Source of the DNA: Thermofontimicrobium_A sp034505795
GTDB taxonomy: Bacteria > Zhuqueibacterota > Zhuqueibacteria > Thermofontimicrobiales > Thermofontimicrobiaceae
Assembly: GCA_034505795.1 (NCBI GenBank)
Contig: JAPDQM010000007.1
Coordinates: forward strand, 7,356 to 71,355
Direction: 5' to 3'
Length of the DNA: 64,000 nucleotides
The notes beneath the pieces were generated by a model. It saw only the letters and a list, made by a program, of their open reading frames with translations. It was not told where the DNA came from and did not search any database. The position numbers and the translations under genes are program-made. Positions 1 to 9,546 of this stretch are shown here, piece after piece (positions within the stretch are counted from its first letter, which is position 1; every line of letters starts with the position of its first letter).

Positions 1-842
1 GTATTTGAGAACAGATAGGGTCTGGCCCGTTGACGGCAAAGTTCAACAATTTCGCGACGTCCGGAAACGCAGCCGCCAGATGCTCCGCCCAATGCTTTGC
101 CGAAGGTTGTCGTAATAATGTCGATCTTGCCAACGACGCCATATTTCTCGTGAGTGCCGCGTCCGGTCTTGCCGATAAAACCGGTGGCATGGGAATCGTC
201 GACAAACACCATGGCATCATATTTTTCGGCTAACGCCACCATTTCATCGAGCCGAGCGGTGTCTCCATCCATCGAAAAGACGCCATCGGTGATAATTACT
301 TTTAGCCGTTTATCGGCATGGAATTGCAATTTCTCTTCCAGATGCTCCATATTTGAATGTTTAAATGTATCGTGCTGGGCCTTGCAGAGACGAATGCCGT
401 CAATAATGGACGCATGGACCAGCCGATCTGATATCATCACATCCTGTTCATTCAAAATTGCTTCAAATACCCCGGCATTGGCATCCATGCAGGAGGGAAA
501 AAGAACCGTATCTTCGGTGCCCAGAAACTCTGTCATTTTCTGTTCCAACTGATGATGGATGTCCTGCGTGCCGCAAATAAAACGAACCGAAGACATGCCG
601 TAGCCTCTGTAATCCAGCCCTTGATGAGCAGCCCGAATCACTTCTGGATGGCTGGACAGGCCGAGGTAGTTATTTGAACACATATTGATCACTTTTTTCA
701 AATTTGAACCGGCAGGATATTCCACCTCGATGTCCGCTGCTTGCGGGGCATGAATGAATCGCTCCTCTTTGAAAATCCCCTGATCACGAATAGCCTGCAA
801 GTCCTGCTGGTAAAGTGCACGAATTTGATTACTAAATGCCAT
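1..842 (-). CDS. Glycine C-acetyltransferase (KBL)-like alpha-oxoamine synthase, 3' end cut by window edge
   Basis: PLP-dependent enzyme that condenses an amino acid with an acyl thioester. About 280 N-terminal residues are visible of the usual 395-400. Seen: CSNNYLGL near residue 55, VRFICGTQD near 87, the cofactor Asp region VDDSHATGF near 214, and the Schiff-base lysine K249 in FGKALGGASGG. These follow Escherichia coli KBL closely, so a threonine-degradation role (2-amino-3-ketobutyrate CoA ligase) is the default reading. The neighbours point elsewhere: the next genes upstream encode an acyl carrier protein, an acyl-CoA synthetase and holo-ACP synthase, a set also found beside serine palmitoyltransferases and sulfonolipid synthases, which are in the same enzyme family. 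No threonine dehydrogenase is visible, but the downstream side is missing. The ATG at 840-842 is preceded by GGGGAG. Family assignment is firm; substrate is open. Confidence 0.85.
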   Translation of the reverse strand, partial: MAFSNQIRALYQQDLQAIRDQGIFKEERFIHAPQAADIEVEYPAGSNLKKVINMCSNNYLGLSSHPEVIRAAHQGLDYRGYGMSSVRFICGTQDIHHQLEQKMTEFLGTEDTVLFPSCMDANAGVFEAILNEQDVMISDRLVHASIIDGIRLCKAQHDTFKHSNMEHLEEKLQFHADKRLKVIITDGVFSMDGDTARLDEMVALAEKYDAMVFVDDSHATGFIGKTGRGTHEKYGVVGKIDIITTTFGKALGGASGGCVSGRREIVELCRQRARPYLFSN

Positions 843-954
843 AATCGCTTCTCCCCTATTGTCAGTCAGAATTGAACGGAACACATTTTGGAGGCCCTGC
901 CGTTGCGAATCGGCCACCAATTTGGGTTTAAGGGCTTATTTATTTCTGAGCGAC

Positions 955-1197
955 CTAAATAAACTGCCGCACCAATTCACAAATCTTATTTACGGTATCG
1001 AATGCTTCTGGAGTCGCTTTTTCATCGGGGATGGAAATCTTGTATTTATTTTCCAGAAAACGCTTCAATGAAACCATGGAGAACGAATCTACAATTCCGC
1101 CAGAAATTAGCGGCGTATTTACGGTTATCTCTTGATCTTCATCTTCGAGATACTCTTTTTTCACATAATCGAGCACGATTTTTTGCATTTCATCCAT
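955..1197 (-). CDS. Acyl carrier protein
   Basis: An 80-residue acidic protein with the ACP fold. The phosphopantetheine attachment site is Ser38 in GGIVDSFSMVSL (family consensus DSL; Phe replaces Leu here). It lies between the KBL-like synthase and the acyl-CoA synthetase, with a holo-ACP synthase two genes upstream, so it is probably a dedicated carrier rather than the housekeeping fatty-acid ACP. The usual AcpP neighbours (fabD, fabG, fabF) are absent. The longer frame opens at a TTG two codons earlier; the ATG at 1195-1197 was chosen because AAGGAG ends seven bases before it. The gaps to both neighbours are about 100 bp, compatible with cotranscription. Its acyl substrate cannot be told from sequence. 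Confidence 0.9.
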   Translation of the reverse strand: MDEMQKIVLDYVKKEYLEDEDQEITVNTPLISGGIVDSFSMVSLKRFLENKYKISIPDEKATPEAFDTVNKICELVRQFI

Positions 1198-1295
1198 AAT
1201 CAATCTCCTTGAAATTTGCTGTTCAAAATCAACTATCGTTGCTAATCGCTAATGAAAGTTTAGGCAAAGTTCGAACTTCGTCCTCCAGCTAAGCA

Positions 1296-2999
1296 TCACT
1301 CATTTTCCAGGGTTGAAGTATCACCGATTTCTTCCCCCCATTCTTTGGCACGCAGGAGGCGACGCATGATTTTGCCACTTCGGGTTTTAGGCAACGAATC
1401 TACGAATTCAATCTCCTGGGGCATGGCCAGTGGGGAAAGTTTTTTTCGAATAAAATTCATGATGTTCAACTCCAGTTCAGCATCGGCATTGTAACCCGGT
1501 TTGACCGCTACAAATGCTTTTACGACTTCCATATTGATCGGATCTGGCTTGCTAACAACCGCGGACTCGGCCACAGCTTCATGCTCTAACAATGCTGATT
1601 CAACCTCAAATGGGCTAACGAGGTGACCGCCGGTGTTAATGACGTCGTCGTCGCGGCCGACAAACCAAAAATAGCCGTCATTATCAATGGTCGCCCGGTC
1701 ACCAGAGATGTACCACCCATTGATAAATTTTTTCTGAAAAGTAGCCTCATTTTTCCAGTAGGTTCGAATCATTGCGGGCCAGCCAGGTTTGAATGCAATC
1801 AAACCAATAGTACCGTTTCGGGATAGCGGCTCGTGCGTTTTTGGATCCAATACCGTCCCTGTTATGCCGGGGAATGGTTTGCCCATGGATCCGGGCTTTA
1901 TTTTCATTCCAGGATAGTTGCTGATCATGATCGAGCCAGTTTCGGTCTGCCAATAGGTATCATGGAATGGCAAACCAAATACTTTTTCCGACCAGATAAC
2001 TGCCTCGGCATTTAACGGCTCGCCCACACTGGCCAGATGACGCAAGGAACTGAGATCGTATTTTTTTACAATTTCATTACCCGCTTTCATCAGGGAGCGA
2101 ATGGCGGTGGGGGCAGAGTACCAAACGGTGATGCGATATTTTTCGATAAATTTATACCAGGCATCAGCGGAAAAACCCGCATCCAGAACGCATTGGGTAA
2201 TGCCCAGACTCCAGGGGCCGATAATCCCATACGAGGTGCCTGTTACCCATCCTGGATCGGCGGTACACCAGTAAATATCGTCGTCATGCAAATCCAGCAC
2301 CCATTTGGTCGTCAAATATTGAGAGATTAATGAGTAATGTACATGTTGAACGCCTTTGGGCATACCAGTAGTTCCAGAAGTATAATGCAGAACCGACGGC
2401 GTCTCTGCCGTTGATGGAAAAATTTCAAGATCTTCAACAGGTGGAATGCTTTCCAATAGAAAGGCAACTTCTCGCTCTGGGAGTGGCTTGGGATCATCAT
2501 AGTCAATGATGATAATATGCTTCAACGCGGGCAATTTATCTTTAATTTTGCGCACCTTGGCAACATGTTTTTTTTGAGTGATAATGGCCGTGGTAGCAGC
2601 ATTTTCGAGCCGTACAAACAACGACTCATCGCCAAAGGCAGAAAACAACGGCTGAGCAATGGCACCAATCTTCAAAATTCCAAGAAAGCCGATGTACAGC
2701 TCTGGCACACGATCCAGAAATAGGCACACGCGATCACCATTTTTAATGCCTAAGTTTTTGAGGAAAGCGCCAATAGTATTGCTGGCCAGTCGGATTTCAT
2801 TAAACGTATACTGCTTTTGCTTGCCGCTTGATCCCTCCCACAGCAACGCAATTTTATTTGCGCGACCCAGTTGACAGTTACGGTCAGCGCAATACCAGCC
2901 AATATTGATGGTAGCACCGGGTTTGTAGCCAAGTTCCTTCTCTGAAATCGACCAATCAAAATTCTTTACACGTTCTTCGTAAGATCCGATGTGTGACAT
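1296..2999 (-). CDS. Acyl-CoA synthetase, acetyl-CoA synthetase (AcsA)-like AMP-forming ligase
   Basis: 567 residues of the ANL adenylating superfamily. It activates a carboxylate as acyl-AMP and passes it to CoA, or possibly to the neighbouring ACP. Seen: the P-loop YTSGTTGMPKGV, the YWQTETG motif, the hinge region SGDRATIDNDGYFWFVGRDDD, and the C-terminal catalytic lysine region LPKTRSGKIMRR. The length and the RTYW segment after PGWPAM resemble the Bacillus-type acetate--CoA ligase AcsA. It lies inside the acpS-ACP-oxoamine synthase cluster, and an acyl-CoA synthetase also accompanies serine palmitoyltransferase and its ACP in Caulobacter. The ATG is preceded by GCAGGAGAGTCT and lies 34 bp inside the end of acpS, which suggests translational coupling. 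Chain-length preference is not readable. Confidence 0.88.
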   Translation of the reverse strand: MSHIGSYEERVKNFDWSISEKELGYKPGATINIGWYCADRNCQLGRANKIALLWEGSSGKQKQYTFNEIRLASNTIGAFLKNLGIKNGDRVCLFLDRVPELYIGFLGILKIGAIAQPLFSAFGDESLFVRLENAATTAIITQKKHVAKVRKIKDKLPALKHIIIIDYDDPKPLPEREVAFLLESIPPVEDLEIFPSTAETPSVLHYTSGTTGMPKGVQHVHYSLISQYLTTKWVLDLHDDDIYWCTADPGWVTGTSYGIIGPWSLGITQCVLDAGFSADAWYKFIEKYRITVWYSAPTAIRSLMKAGNEIVKKYDLSSLRHLASVGEPLNAEAVIWSEKVFGLPFHDTYWQTETGSIMISNYPGMKIKPGSMGKPFPGITGTVLDPKTHEPLSRNGTIGLIAFKPGWPAMIRTYWKNEATFQKKFINGWYISGDRATIDNDGYFWFVGRDDDVINTGGHLVSPFEVESALLEHEAVAESAVVSKPDPINMEVVKAFVAVKPGYNADAELELNIMNFIRKKLSPLAMPQEIEFVDSLPKTRSGKIMRRLLRAKEWGEEIGDTSTLENE

Positions 3000-3385
3000 A
3001 GACTCTCCTGCTCTAAAATGATAATAGCAACCGCCATTTGATTAAGATGCGAAACTGAGACATGTATTTTTGACACATGCAAAGCGTCAATTATTTTTTG
3101 AGCTTGCCCCGAAACGACAATGCTTGGCTTCCCCAATTCGTCATTTGTCATTGCGACGTCCCGCCATGATAATCCTTTTCGCCAGCCGGTGCCAATCGCT
3201 TTAAAAAAGGCTTCTTTGGCGGCAAAGCGAACAGCATAATTTTGCGCTTTGTTCTTTAGCTTGCTCTCACAATAGCTCACCTCGCTATCGCTGAAGACTC
3301 TGCGAATAAAACTTTCAGCGCCGGAACCCAGTTGCTTTTCAATTCGCGGGACCTCAATGATATCAATGCCGATACCCACTATCAA
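2966..3385 (-). CDS. acpS: Holo-[acyl-carrier-protein] synthase
   Basis: 139 residues, slightly longer than the usual 120-125. It transfers 4'-phosphopantetheine from CoA to the serine of apo-ACP. Seen: the N-terminal GIGIDIIEVPRI with metal-binding Asp8, the second signature FAAKEAFFKA with its metal-binding Glu and Lys, and WRDVAMTNDELGKP followed by SVSHLNQMAVA. The last 34 bp overlap the start of the acyl-CoA synthetase in another frame, which explains the C-terminal extension. It sits 37 bp downstream of the C25 peptidase gene. Its placement next to an ACP gene suggests that it activates that carrier, though it could also serve the whole cell if it is the only AcpS. Confidence 0.93.
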   Translation of the reverse strand: MIVGIGIDIIEVPRIEKQLGSGAESFIRRVFSDSEVSYCESKLKNKAQNYAVRFAAKEAFFKAIGTGWRKGLSWRDVAMTNDELGKPSIVVSGQAQKIIDALHVSKIHVSVSHLNQMAVAIIILEQESLCHTSDLTKNV

Positions 3386-3422
3386 TTCAACAATTCCTTT
3401 CCCTCGAAAGTTTTCTCCGAGC

Positions 3423-6400
3423 TCATCGAATAAGCAGCAACTTCTTCTGCAGGTTTAGATCAGACACTCTGAGCTGATAGAAATATACTCCTGACGCCAC
3501 AGGTTCGCCCTTATCGCCAGTACCGTCCCAGAATGCTGTGTAATACCCTTTGGCCTGAAGACCTGCAATCAAAGTTCGCACCTTCTGACCGTTGAGATTA
3601 AATATATCCAGTGTCACCTGCTGAAAAGATTCCCCTGCAATTTGATAATCAATCCGCGTCCAGCGATTGAAGGGGTTGGGATAGTTTTGGGCTAATTTAT
3701 ATTCGGTTGGTACGGGCAGCATAATATGGCCGCCTGGCTCCATGGTAACAATGGGCTGTGAACTGATCTCGATATTATCAATAAAAACGCCGGTAATCTT
3801 CCCCGGTGGCAGCGGCTCGTCGTCACTCACCCACCGGAATCGCACTCGACTTAACGTGCCAGCAGCGATATCGGAGAGATCGTAATTATATGGCAACCAA
3901 TCATTACCCATCAATACCGAATCCAGCGCTCCGCCGCTTCCGATGAAATCTAATTTCCGCCATTTCAAACCATCAAATACGTCGACATAAAAACCATTCA
4001 CGCCATAGATAGCCACATTAAACCAGGCCCAGAATGTCAGTCGGCTATTGTGACCCAGATAAAAAGCTGGACTTTCAAGCGTGGCGTCGTCATGGGGCAG
4101 ATAATTGCCTGTGGCTTCGTCACCACAATACCAGGAATAGCCCCCAGAATAAGGATTTTGGGTTGACAGATGCCAATGATTGGACATTGCGTTGGGTCGA
4201 TACCATCCTCCTGTCCCGTGTTCAAGATCGTCCTGGAAGCCAGTTGCTCCGATGGTCAGGTGGAACAACGGCGAGAACAGAAATCCCTCCTCGGTGGTGA
4301 TGTTCAAACGAAAATCCGGAAACGATGGAATTGGCGGTTGTAGCGCCTGCACGATGAATGAATCCACAGCCATCTGCCCTGGAGCTATCGTTCCCCAGGC
4401 GCTGATTTTGGGATCGATTTGAATTTGGGGATCAGTGGTAGTGAGCGTCGACCGAACGTTATGAGCACTGGCCAGGCCATTGTTGACCACGCCAATGGTC
4501 AAACGGAATTTTTCACCGGGCTCAGGAATCGAATTGCCGTTTCCCCATTCCCTGTCGTTGATTTCTTGATGTGAGAGCGAAATTACAGGGGCAGCGTTGG
4601 TCAAGGCAAGGGTTTGATTCCAGGCCAGGCCGGACTCAGCTAAGATTTGGGCATTCAAATGCAAAACATATCCATTGGGGCATTGACGATCAACGGCGAG
4701 GATCAAGACATCCATGCATTCGGTGCTATCATTGGCAGCAATAGAACCGGCGATAGCGCTGGGATCGATCATGGTAATAAATGAATCGGTTGAAGTGACC
4801 GTTACAGTCACTTGATTCGCATCTGCCGCGCCAAGATTTTTCAATCTTAGCTTGAGGTGAACAGTTTCGCCCGGATTGATCAACCCATCTCCATTCCCTG
4901 TGCGATCATCAATGCCAAGATCGGAGCAAATTACATAAGGTGCGCTGGATTGAACTGCAATCGTCTTTTCAACGGGTAAAAAATTAGATGCCGTCACCGT
5001 GAGTTCGATTGGTTTTGAAGCATCTGTCACCGAAATAGCGAATTGAATCTGCCCTGCGGCATCGGTGCGGCCATATTCATAGATAGTTTCAGCTTGCCTG
5101 AGACACACCAGGGCCTCTTCAAGTGGCGAACTGCGGTGAGTTACTGTGACTGGAATAACGGAATTGCCGATGTTTACCCGGGCGGGTGCTTGAACATTCA
5201 GATGGGAGGGAGCGTCCGTCCATACTGGCATTTCAGGATCACCCAGTAAATTGATTTCATACATGCACCAGCGGTAGACATTCTCTTGCCGGGCAAATGG
5301 CACATAATAAGCTTTGGCTAAGGCTAACGCCAGGCCCAAATTGTGGACCCGCTCTTTGAACAAAAAACGAAAAAACTGAAAGTCAAACCGATCAGAATAG
5401 CCATAGCCAGGATTGCCTGGCGAACCCCAGCCATAGCGAGAGTTGCCGATAAAAGCCACTCCCCCGCCATTGGGATTATTCACATAATCTTCTGCAATGC
5501 AATCGACTTCAAAATTGGCCGGGTAGCAACCGATGGAATAGAGAATACCTTGCATGGTACCATTGGTCAATGTCTGCATGTCCGCTCTTCGGAAATAGCC
5601 GTCCCCCATTCCCATGACATTGGCGCTGGCATGGCCATGGTGGTTAATGATATGTTGGCCGGCGTCAATAGCCGTGCGAACCGTGGCGATGGATTCATTG
5701 CCCAGGTCTTCATATAGCTTGGTGATCTCATAAAAATTAGGAGGCAAATATGCCTGTTCAATCATATCTTTGCCGATTCCAGTATTGGTATATGGATTGG
5801 CCCACAGGATCTCGGCAGCAAACAGCATCTTGCGCAAATATCCTTGCGGAGGATTTTTCTCATAAGTCAACACTTTATCAACAAAGACCTTCGCTTCCGC
5901 TGCATCTTCGACCGGCGCCCGGCCAACAATGACCTCAGGAATCATATTAATTTCATCGGCAATTTCGCCGAAAATCTGATCGCCATCATCATTCCAGGAG
6001 CCATCCAGATCCGCGTAGTACAGATCGCACGGAATTTCGTTCTCCCGACGATCGCCGCCGAACTTGCAATCCATAGCAAAAGCGGTTCTGGCGGGGATAA
6101 TGTTCACATCGCCTCCCAAAAGCACCCAATACACGCCCCAGAGCTTCACTGCCTGGCGGATAAAATTTCGGATTTGTTCTTGCCTGTCTGAGCCTGCAAA
6201 CTTGGCATAAATGTATTCGGTTGTTACGATAGTTGCTGGAACGCCTTTTTTGGTTTTCCAATCCAGAAGAGGCTTGAAATTGCTTTCCAGCGAACTGCTG
6301 GTAATAATTAAATATTCATATTTCGGAGTTGATTCAGATGCTTCATCTTTGGCAAGCGGTTTTTTCATCAGTAAAGAGCCAGCCATGTTTTTTACGAGCT

Positions 6401-7013
6401 TCGATGCCAGGATAGCAGAGAACTCAGTTTCGCTGATGGCATTTTGGGTCTGATGGTAACTTTCCTGCGTTGCAATGACTTGAAAGAGGATGTCTGAATA
6501 AAAAAACAGCTTTTGTTCTGCGGGATGATATTGCAGCGGATAAACACGAAGCGCAACAAGTTTGATGGCGCCCAAACGTGCCTCTCCCGCTAATTCGATG
6601 ACTTGTGCGGGAAATGCGGCTTCGGAGGCATAGATGCGCGCATTGGGTGTTGGAACATCGATTGCAGAGCTGTTTTTTGAATGTGCGGAAAGGATTTCTG
6701 GCCGAATTGCTGGAAGAATCGAATAATTTCCAGTCAGCAATTCAGGTTCTACCGCGGTCATTTCGATGTGATCGACGCGTTCATCGACTGGAATGGCCAG
6801 GTGAATAATTTGAAACGGTAGTTGTGGCGCTCCTACCTGCGACGACAGTTCCAGCCCTTTCATAGTAACCACGTCAAAGTGGTAGCTTTTTGAAAATGCC
6901 AAATCGAGCTTATTAAAATGGTGGCTCACACTGATATTTCTTGAATTCGAGATTTGAGTGACCATCAGCGTGAAGAACAATGTTTTGCTTATTAGGCAAA
7001 TTAATTTTTTCAT
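3423..7013 (-). CDS. Gingipain-type C25 cysteine peptidase with T9SS sorting domain
   Basis: 1196 residues: signal peptide (MKKLICLISKTLFFTLMV), a propeptide-like region to about 220, the C25 peptidase domain from about 230 to 580, Ig-like and CARDB-like beta domains, a jelly-roll-like segment near 930-1090, and a type-A T9SS domain at the C terminus. The predicted catalytic dyad is His459 in INHHGHAS and Cys496 in LYSIGCYPANFE, with glycine-rich strands as in gingipains. The terminal NYPNPFN followed by SGVYFYQL is the outer-membrane-translocated sorting signal. It is therefore probably a cell-surface or secreted endopeptidase. It lies 30 bp downstream of another T9SS protein and 37 bp upstream of acpS on the same strand. 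No por/spr secretion genes are in the window. Confidence 0.9.
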   Translation of the reverse strand: MKKLICLISKTLFFTLMVTQISNSRNISVSHHFNKLDLAFSKSYHFDVVTMKGLELSSQVGAPQLPFQIIHLAIPVDERVDHIEMTAVEPELLTGNYSILPAIRPEILSAHSKNSSAIDVPTPNARIYASEAAFPAQVIELAGEARLGAIKLVALRVYPLQYHPAEQKLFFYSDILFQVIATQESYHQTQNAISETEFSAILASKLVKNMAGSLLMKKPLAKDEASESTPKYEYLIITSSSLESNFKPLLDWKTKKGVPATIVTTEYIYAKFAGSDRQEQIRNFIRQAVKLWGVYWVLLGGDVNIIPARTAFAMDCKFGGDRRENEIPCDLYYADLDGSWNDDGDQIFGEIADEINMIPEVIVGRAPVEDAAEAKVFVDKVLTYEKNPPQGYLRKMLFAAEILWANPYTNTGIGKDMIEQAYLPPNFYEITKLYEDLGNESIATVRTAIDAGQHIINHHGHASANVMGMGDGYFRRADMQTLTNGTMQGILYSIGCYPANFEVDCIAEDYVNNPNGGGVAFIGNSRYGWGSPGNPGYGYSDRFDFQFFRFLFKERVHNLGLALALAKAYYVPFARQENVYRWCMYEINLLGDPEMPVWTDAPSHLNVQAPARVNIGNSVIPVTVTHRSSPLEEALVCLRQAETIYEYGRTDAAGQIQFAISVTDASKPIELTVTASNFLPVEKTIAVQSSAPYVICSDLGIDDRTGNGDGLINPGETVHLKLRLKNLGAADANQVTVTVTSTDSFITMIDPSAIAGSIAANDSTECMDVLILAVDRQCPNGYVLHLNAQILAESGLAWNQTLALTNAAPVISLSHQEINDREWGNGNSIPEPGEKFRLTIGVVNNGLASAHNVRSTLTTTDPQIQIDPKISAWGTIAPGQMAVDSFIVQALQPPIPSFPDFRLNITTEEGFLFSPLFHLTIGATGFQDDLEHGTGGWYRPNAMSNHWHLSTQNPYSGGYSWYCGDEATGNYLPHDDATLESPAFYLGHNSRLTFWAWFNVAIYGVNGFYVDVFDGLKWRKLDFIGSGGALDSVLMGNDWLPYNYDLSDIAAGTLSRVRFRWVSDDEPLPPGKITGVFIDNIEISSQPIVTMEPGGHIMLPVPTEYKLAQNYPNPFNRWTRIDYQIAGESFQQVTLDIFNLNGQKVRTLIAGLQAKGYYTAFWDGTGDKGEPVASGVYFYQLRVSDLNLQKKLLLIR

Positions 7014-7043
7014 AATGCCATTCCAGCAGATTATTCGGTAACA

Positions 7044-9410
7044 TCAGGGCAAGTGGATCATTTTTTGGGCCATCATTGTCTTATATGGTTCAAGTAGTCT
7101 CAGTCGATAAAAATAGACTCCTGCAGCTACCGCATGGCCTTCGTGATCGCGAGCATCCCACATGACCTCATGGCTACCAGGAACTTGAAATACAAGATCG
7201 AACGAGCGGATAATTTGCCCAATGGCATTAAAGATTTCAAGTTTTGCTGTCGTTGGGGCAGCGACCTCAATTCTTATTTGCGTTTGGCCATTGAATGGAT
7301 TGGGATAATTTTGCGCCAGCAGAGCCGAGCCCGGCATGGTTTCGCGGTGTGACATGGCAACGGATGTTAGCGTCAAATCCTGGGTTCCCCCTGCCTTATG
7401 ATAGCGCTCGGCGAACTCCTGCAAGTACAGATTAGCAATGAGGGGGCTCTTGATGATCAAAAAATTTTCGTCATTGCTATTTTCAGCCGCATTGCTCCAA
7501 TTATACGACCCGGTGACCAGCGCTGAGTTGCCTGAACGGCCATCGCCATCGATGATCAAATATTTATGATGCAGATATTTTGCTTCTTTATCGAGATGCA
7601 CATCAGCGGGCGGGTTCCAGGGCTGGCTGCCAGTGCCAATCAAATTATAATACTGGCTACCAGATAAGTCTTCGCCATCAATCACTCCTTTGATCTTAAA
7701 CTCAGGAACAGTTTTCCATTTTCCATACATGGCATTGGCGATTGAGGACTGGTTGAATGTCAACATGCAGAAATACAACGCGTGCTGTGCTTGCTCGATA
7801 GCAGCTAACAAAGCCTCCTGACCATGATCCGAGGGGCTCATATATTGTAGTACTTCGACACCGTTGATATTAAAACGGTGCGGCGTATTCTCAGTCTTGC
7901 GATAACCGAAGCGAGATTTGGCAGGATCAGGTGCGTCACGGTCACTGCCCCACATTTCATTAAACTCGATCGTATAGCATTCTGCCAGGGCTTGATCCTG
8001 GATTTCGATGACATTTTCGGCATTATACAATCGGGCGGATTCGGTGGCATTATATGAGCCGGTCCAGACCCAGTCGTCAGCAGCCGAGGTGGTGTCGCGA
8101 TGATCGACAATCATGAATTTATTGTGCATTGCGGCATTACCGTTGTTGTCGCCAAAACGATCATTAATGATGGGCACGTTGGCATTTTTGAGGAATTGAA
8201 CGGCATCGCTGTCGCCAGGTCGCTGGGAATCGTAATCATAGATAACCCGAACTTTCACCCCGCGCTGAAATGCGCCTACCAATAGGCCTGCGGCTTCATC
8301 CAAAAAATAGAAACAGAAGTCGATCGAATACCTGGCCCCTTCGATACGCGCACCGAGCTTATTCAGTAGATTCGCCTTTTCGGCGTTGACACCAAACTGA
8401 GCATAACCTGGATCCACCGACTGATTAAAATAGACATTCATTTTGCCGGTAGATGATGGGTTCGAGGCACTCATGACAATGCGATCCGCCGAATATTGAT
8501 AATTGCCATTTGTGCCGGCTCCGACCCTGACATGATACAGGGTTGCCGGCCATAATTGGGCCAAATGTACCAGATGGTTTTTCACTGATTCCTGTACGAC
8601 AATGGTATCGATTTCATAATTTGAGGTTTTGCCATAAATGACAATGGAATTCGTGGCGCTCTGAGTTTGCCATGTTAGGTCCATCGAGTATGGCAAAATA
8701 TTTTTTTCGACCGGTCCAGAAACGATATCTAAAACTGAGTTGTCGATGACATCGGCTTTGAATCGAGGCAGCAGTTGGTAGCCCTGGGTGTAAGGACTTT
8801 CGGGATCGTATTGCTGAATCACACCGATGACATCGAAGCGAGCGGCCGGCGCCGAGGTATTGCTCAAGTCGGTATCTTTGTCAATTCGAATTTCACAGGA
8901 ACCCGTAGCATCGGTCAGAATAAAATTACTGCCAGCCCCAGAAACCGTCCATTTGCTGGTGTTGACAGCCACGTTGTTGATGCGAACCAATTGTCCCTCC
9001 AGCTTTTCGACACCATTGGCCCCCTCAGTGGCCACATCCAAACAGGTAATGAGCTTTGGCACAACAGATGGAGCTCTGGGCACGCGAAGCAAAATTGTGA
9101 CATTTTTTAATTCTGTCAATCCACTATACTGAGTCACGGTGCCAGAGATTTTAACCGAATCACCAATATTTACTTTAGAAGCGAAGTTTGCATCATAGAT
9201 GGCTACTCCGCCGGTGCGATCCTGGATCGAGCCGGTAATGCCAAACTGATTGCTGACGGTAACTTCGCCAACGATGGTGACGGTCTGATTCAACAAGATT
9301 GGAACGCCCTGGGCGTCATTTTGATGAAGAGTAGCGATGTCGATAACTTGAGCCACCGCGGAGTTAACTAGAAAAATTAAGCCAAGAAGGATGCCATTTT
9401 TTTTCAACAT
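7044..9410 (-). CDS. Secreted two-domain phospholipase D-like protein with OB fold and T9SS sorting domain
   Basis: 788 residues: signal peptide (LKKNGILLGLIFLVNSAVAQ), an N-terminal OB-fold domain of the YdeI/BOF or nucleic-acid-binding type (about 30-220), a fibronectin-like segment, two PLD domains and a C-terminal T9SS domain with NYPNPFN. Both HKD catalytic motifs are intact: HNKFMIVDHRD followed by GSYNATESA, and HHKYLIIDGDG followed by GSYNWSNAA. This architecture resembles secreted Nuc-type nucleases more than lipid hydrolases, so an extracellular endonuclease is the better guess; a phosphodiesterase acting on lipid is not excluded. The ATG at 9408-9410 follows GAGGATT, and an upstream in-frame start ten codons earlier would spoil the signal peptide. 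It is the first gene of the minus-strand series down to position 1. Confidence 0.88.
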   Translation of the reverse strand: MLKKNGILLGLIFLVNSAVAQVIDIATLHQNDAQGVPILLNQTVTIVGEVTVSNQFGITGSIQDRTGGVAIYDANFASKVNIGDSVKISGTVTQYSGLTELKNVTILLRVPRAPSVVPKLITCLDVATEGANGVEKLEGQLVRINNVAVNTSKWTVSGAGSNFILTDATGSCEIRIDKDTDLSNTSAPAARFDVIGVIQQYDPESPYTQGYQLLPRFKADVIDNSVLDIVSGPVEKNILPYSMDLTWQTQSATNSIVIYGKTSNYEIDTIVVQESVKNHLVHLAQLWPATLYHVRVGAGTNGNYQYSADRIVMSASNPSSTGKMNVYFNQSVDPGYAQFGVNAEKANLLNKLGARIEGARYSIDFCFYFLDEAAGLLVGAFQRGVKVRVIYDYDSQRPGDSDAVQFLKNANVPIINDRFGDNNGNAAMHNKFMIVDHRDTTSAADDWVWTGSYNATESARLYNAENVIEIQDQALAECYTIEFNEMWGSDRDAPDPAKSRFGYRKTENTPHRFNINGVEVLQYMSPSDHGQEALLAAIEQAQHALYFCMLTFNQSSIANAMYGKWKTVPEFKIKGVIDGEDLSGSQYYNLIGTGSQPWNPPADVHLDKEAKYLHHKYLIIDGDGRSGNSALVTGSYNWSNAAENSNDENFLIIKSPLIANLYLQEFAERYHKAGGTQDLTLTSVAMSHRETMPGSALLAQNYPNPFNGQTQIRIEVAAPTTAKLEIFNAIGQIIRSFDLVFQVPGSHEVMWDARDHEGHAVAAGVYFYRLRLLEPYKTMMAQKMIHLP

Positions 9411-9496
9411 AATCCTCAATGTTATGTTCAAGGCGCACATTAGTTCTGGAAGCGCACTGCGAATTGCAGTCTCTCGGGGAAATTTTTGTTGCCCTA

Positions 9497-9525
9497 AATA
9501 TAAACATAAATAATTTTTCAGTCAA
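9497..9525 (-). promoter_or_regulatory. Sigma70-type promoter for the minus-strand series starting with the PLD gene
   Basis: On the minus strand, -35 TTGACT (9520-9525), a 17-nt spacer and -10 TATATT (9497-9502). The start codon of the PLD-like gene lies about 85 bp downstream. No internal terminator is visible through the C25, acpS, acyl-CoA synthetase, ACP and KBL-like genes, so this may drive all six. Confidence 0.65.
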
Positions 9526-9546
9526 GTACATTATCTGAAAAATTGC

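Noticed and set aside
1747..1953. Minus-strand and plus-strand short frames inside the acyl-CoA synthetase gene
   Set aside because: They overlap a gene with intact family motifs in another frame; treated as shadows.
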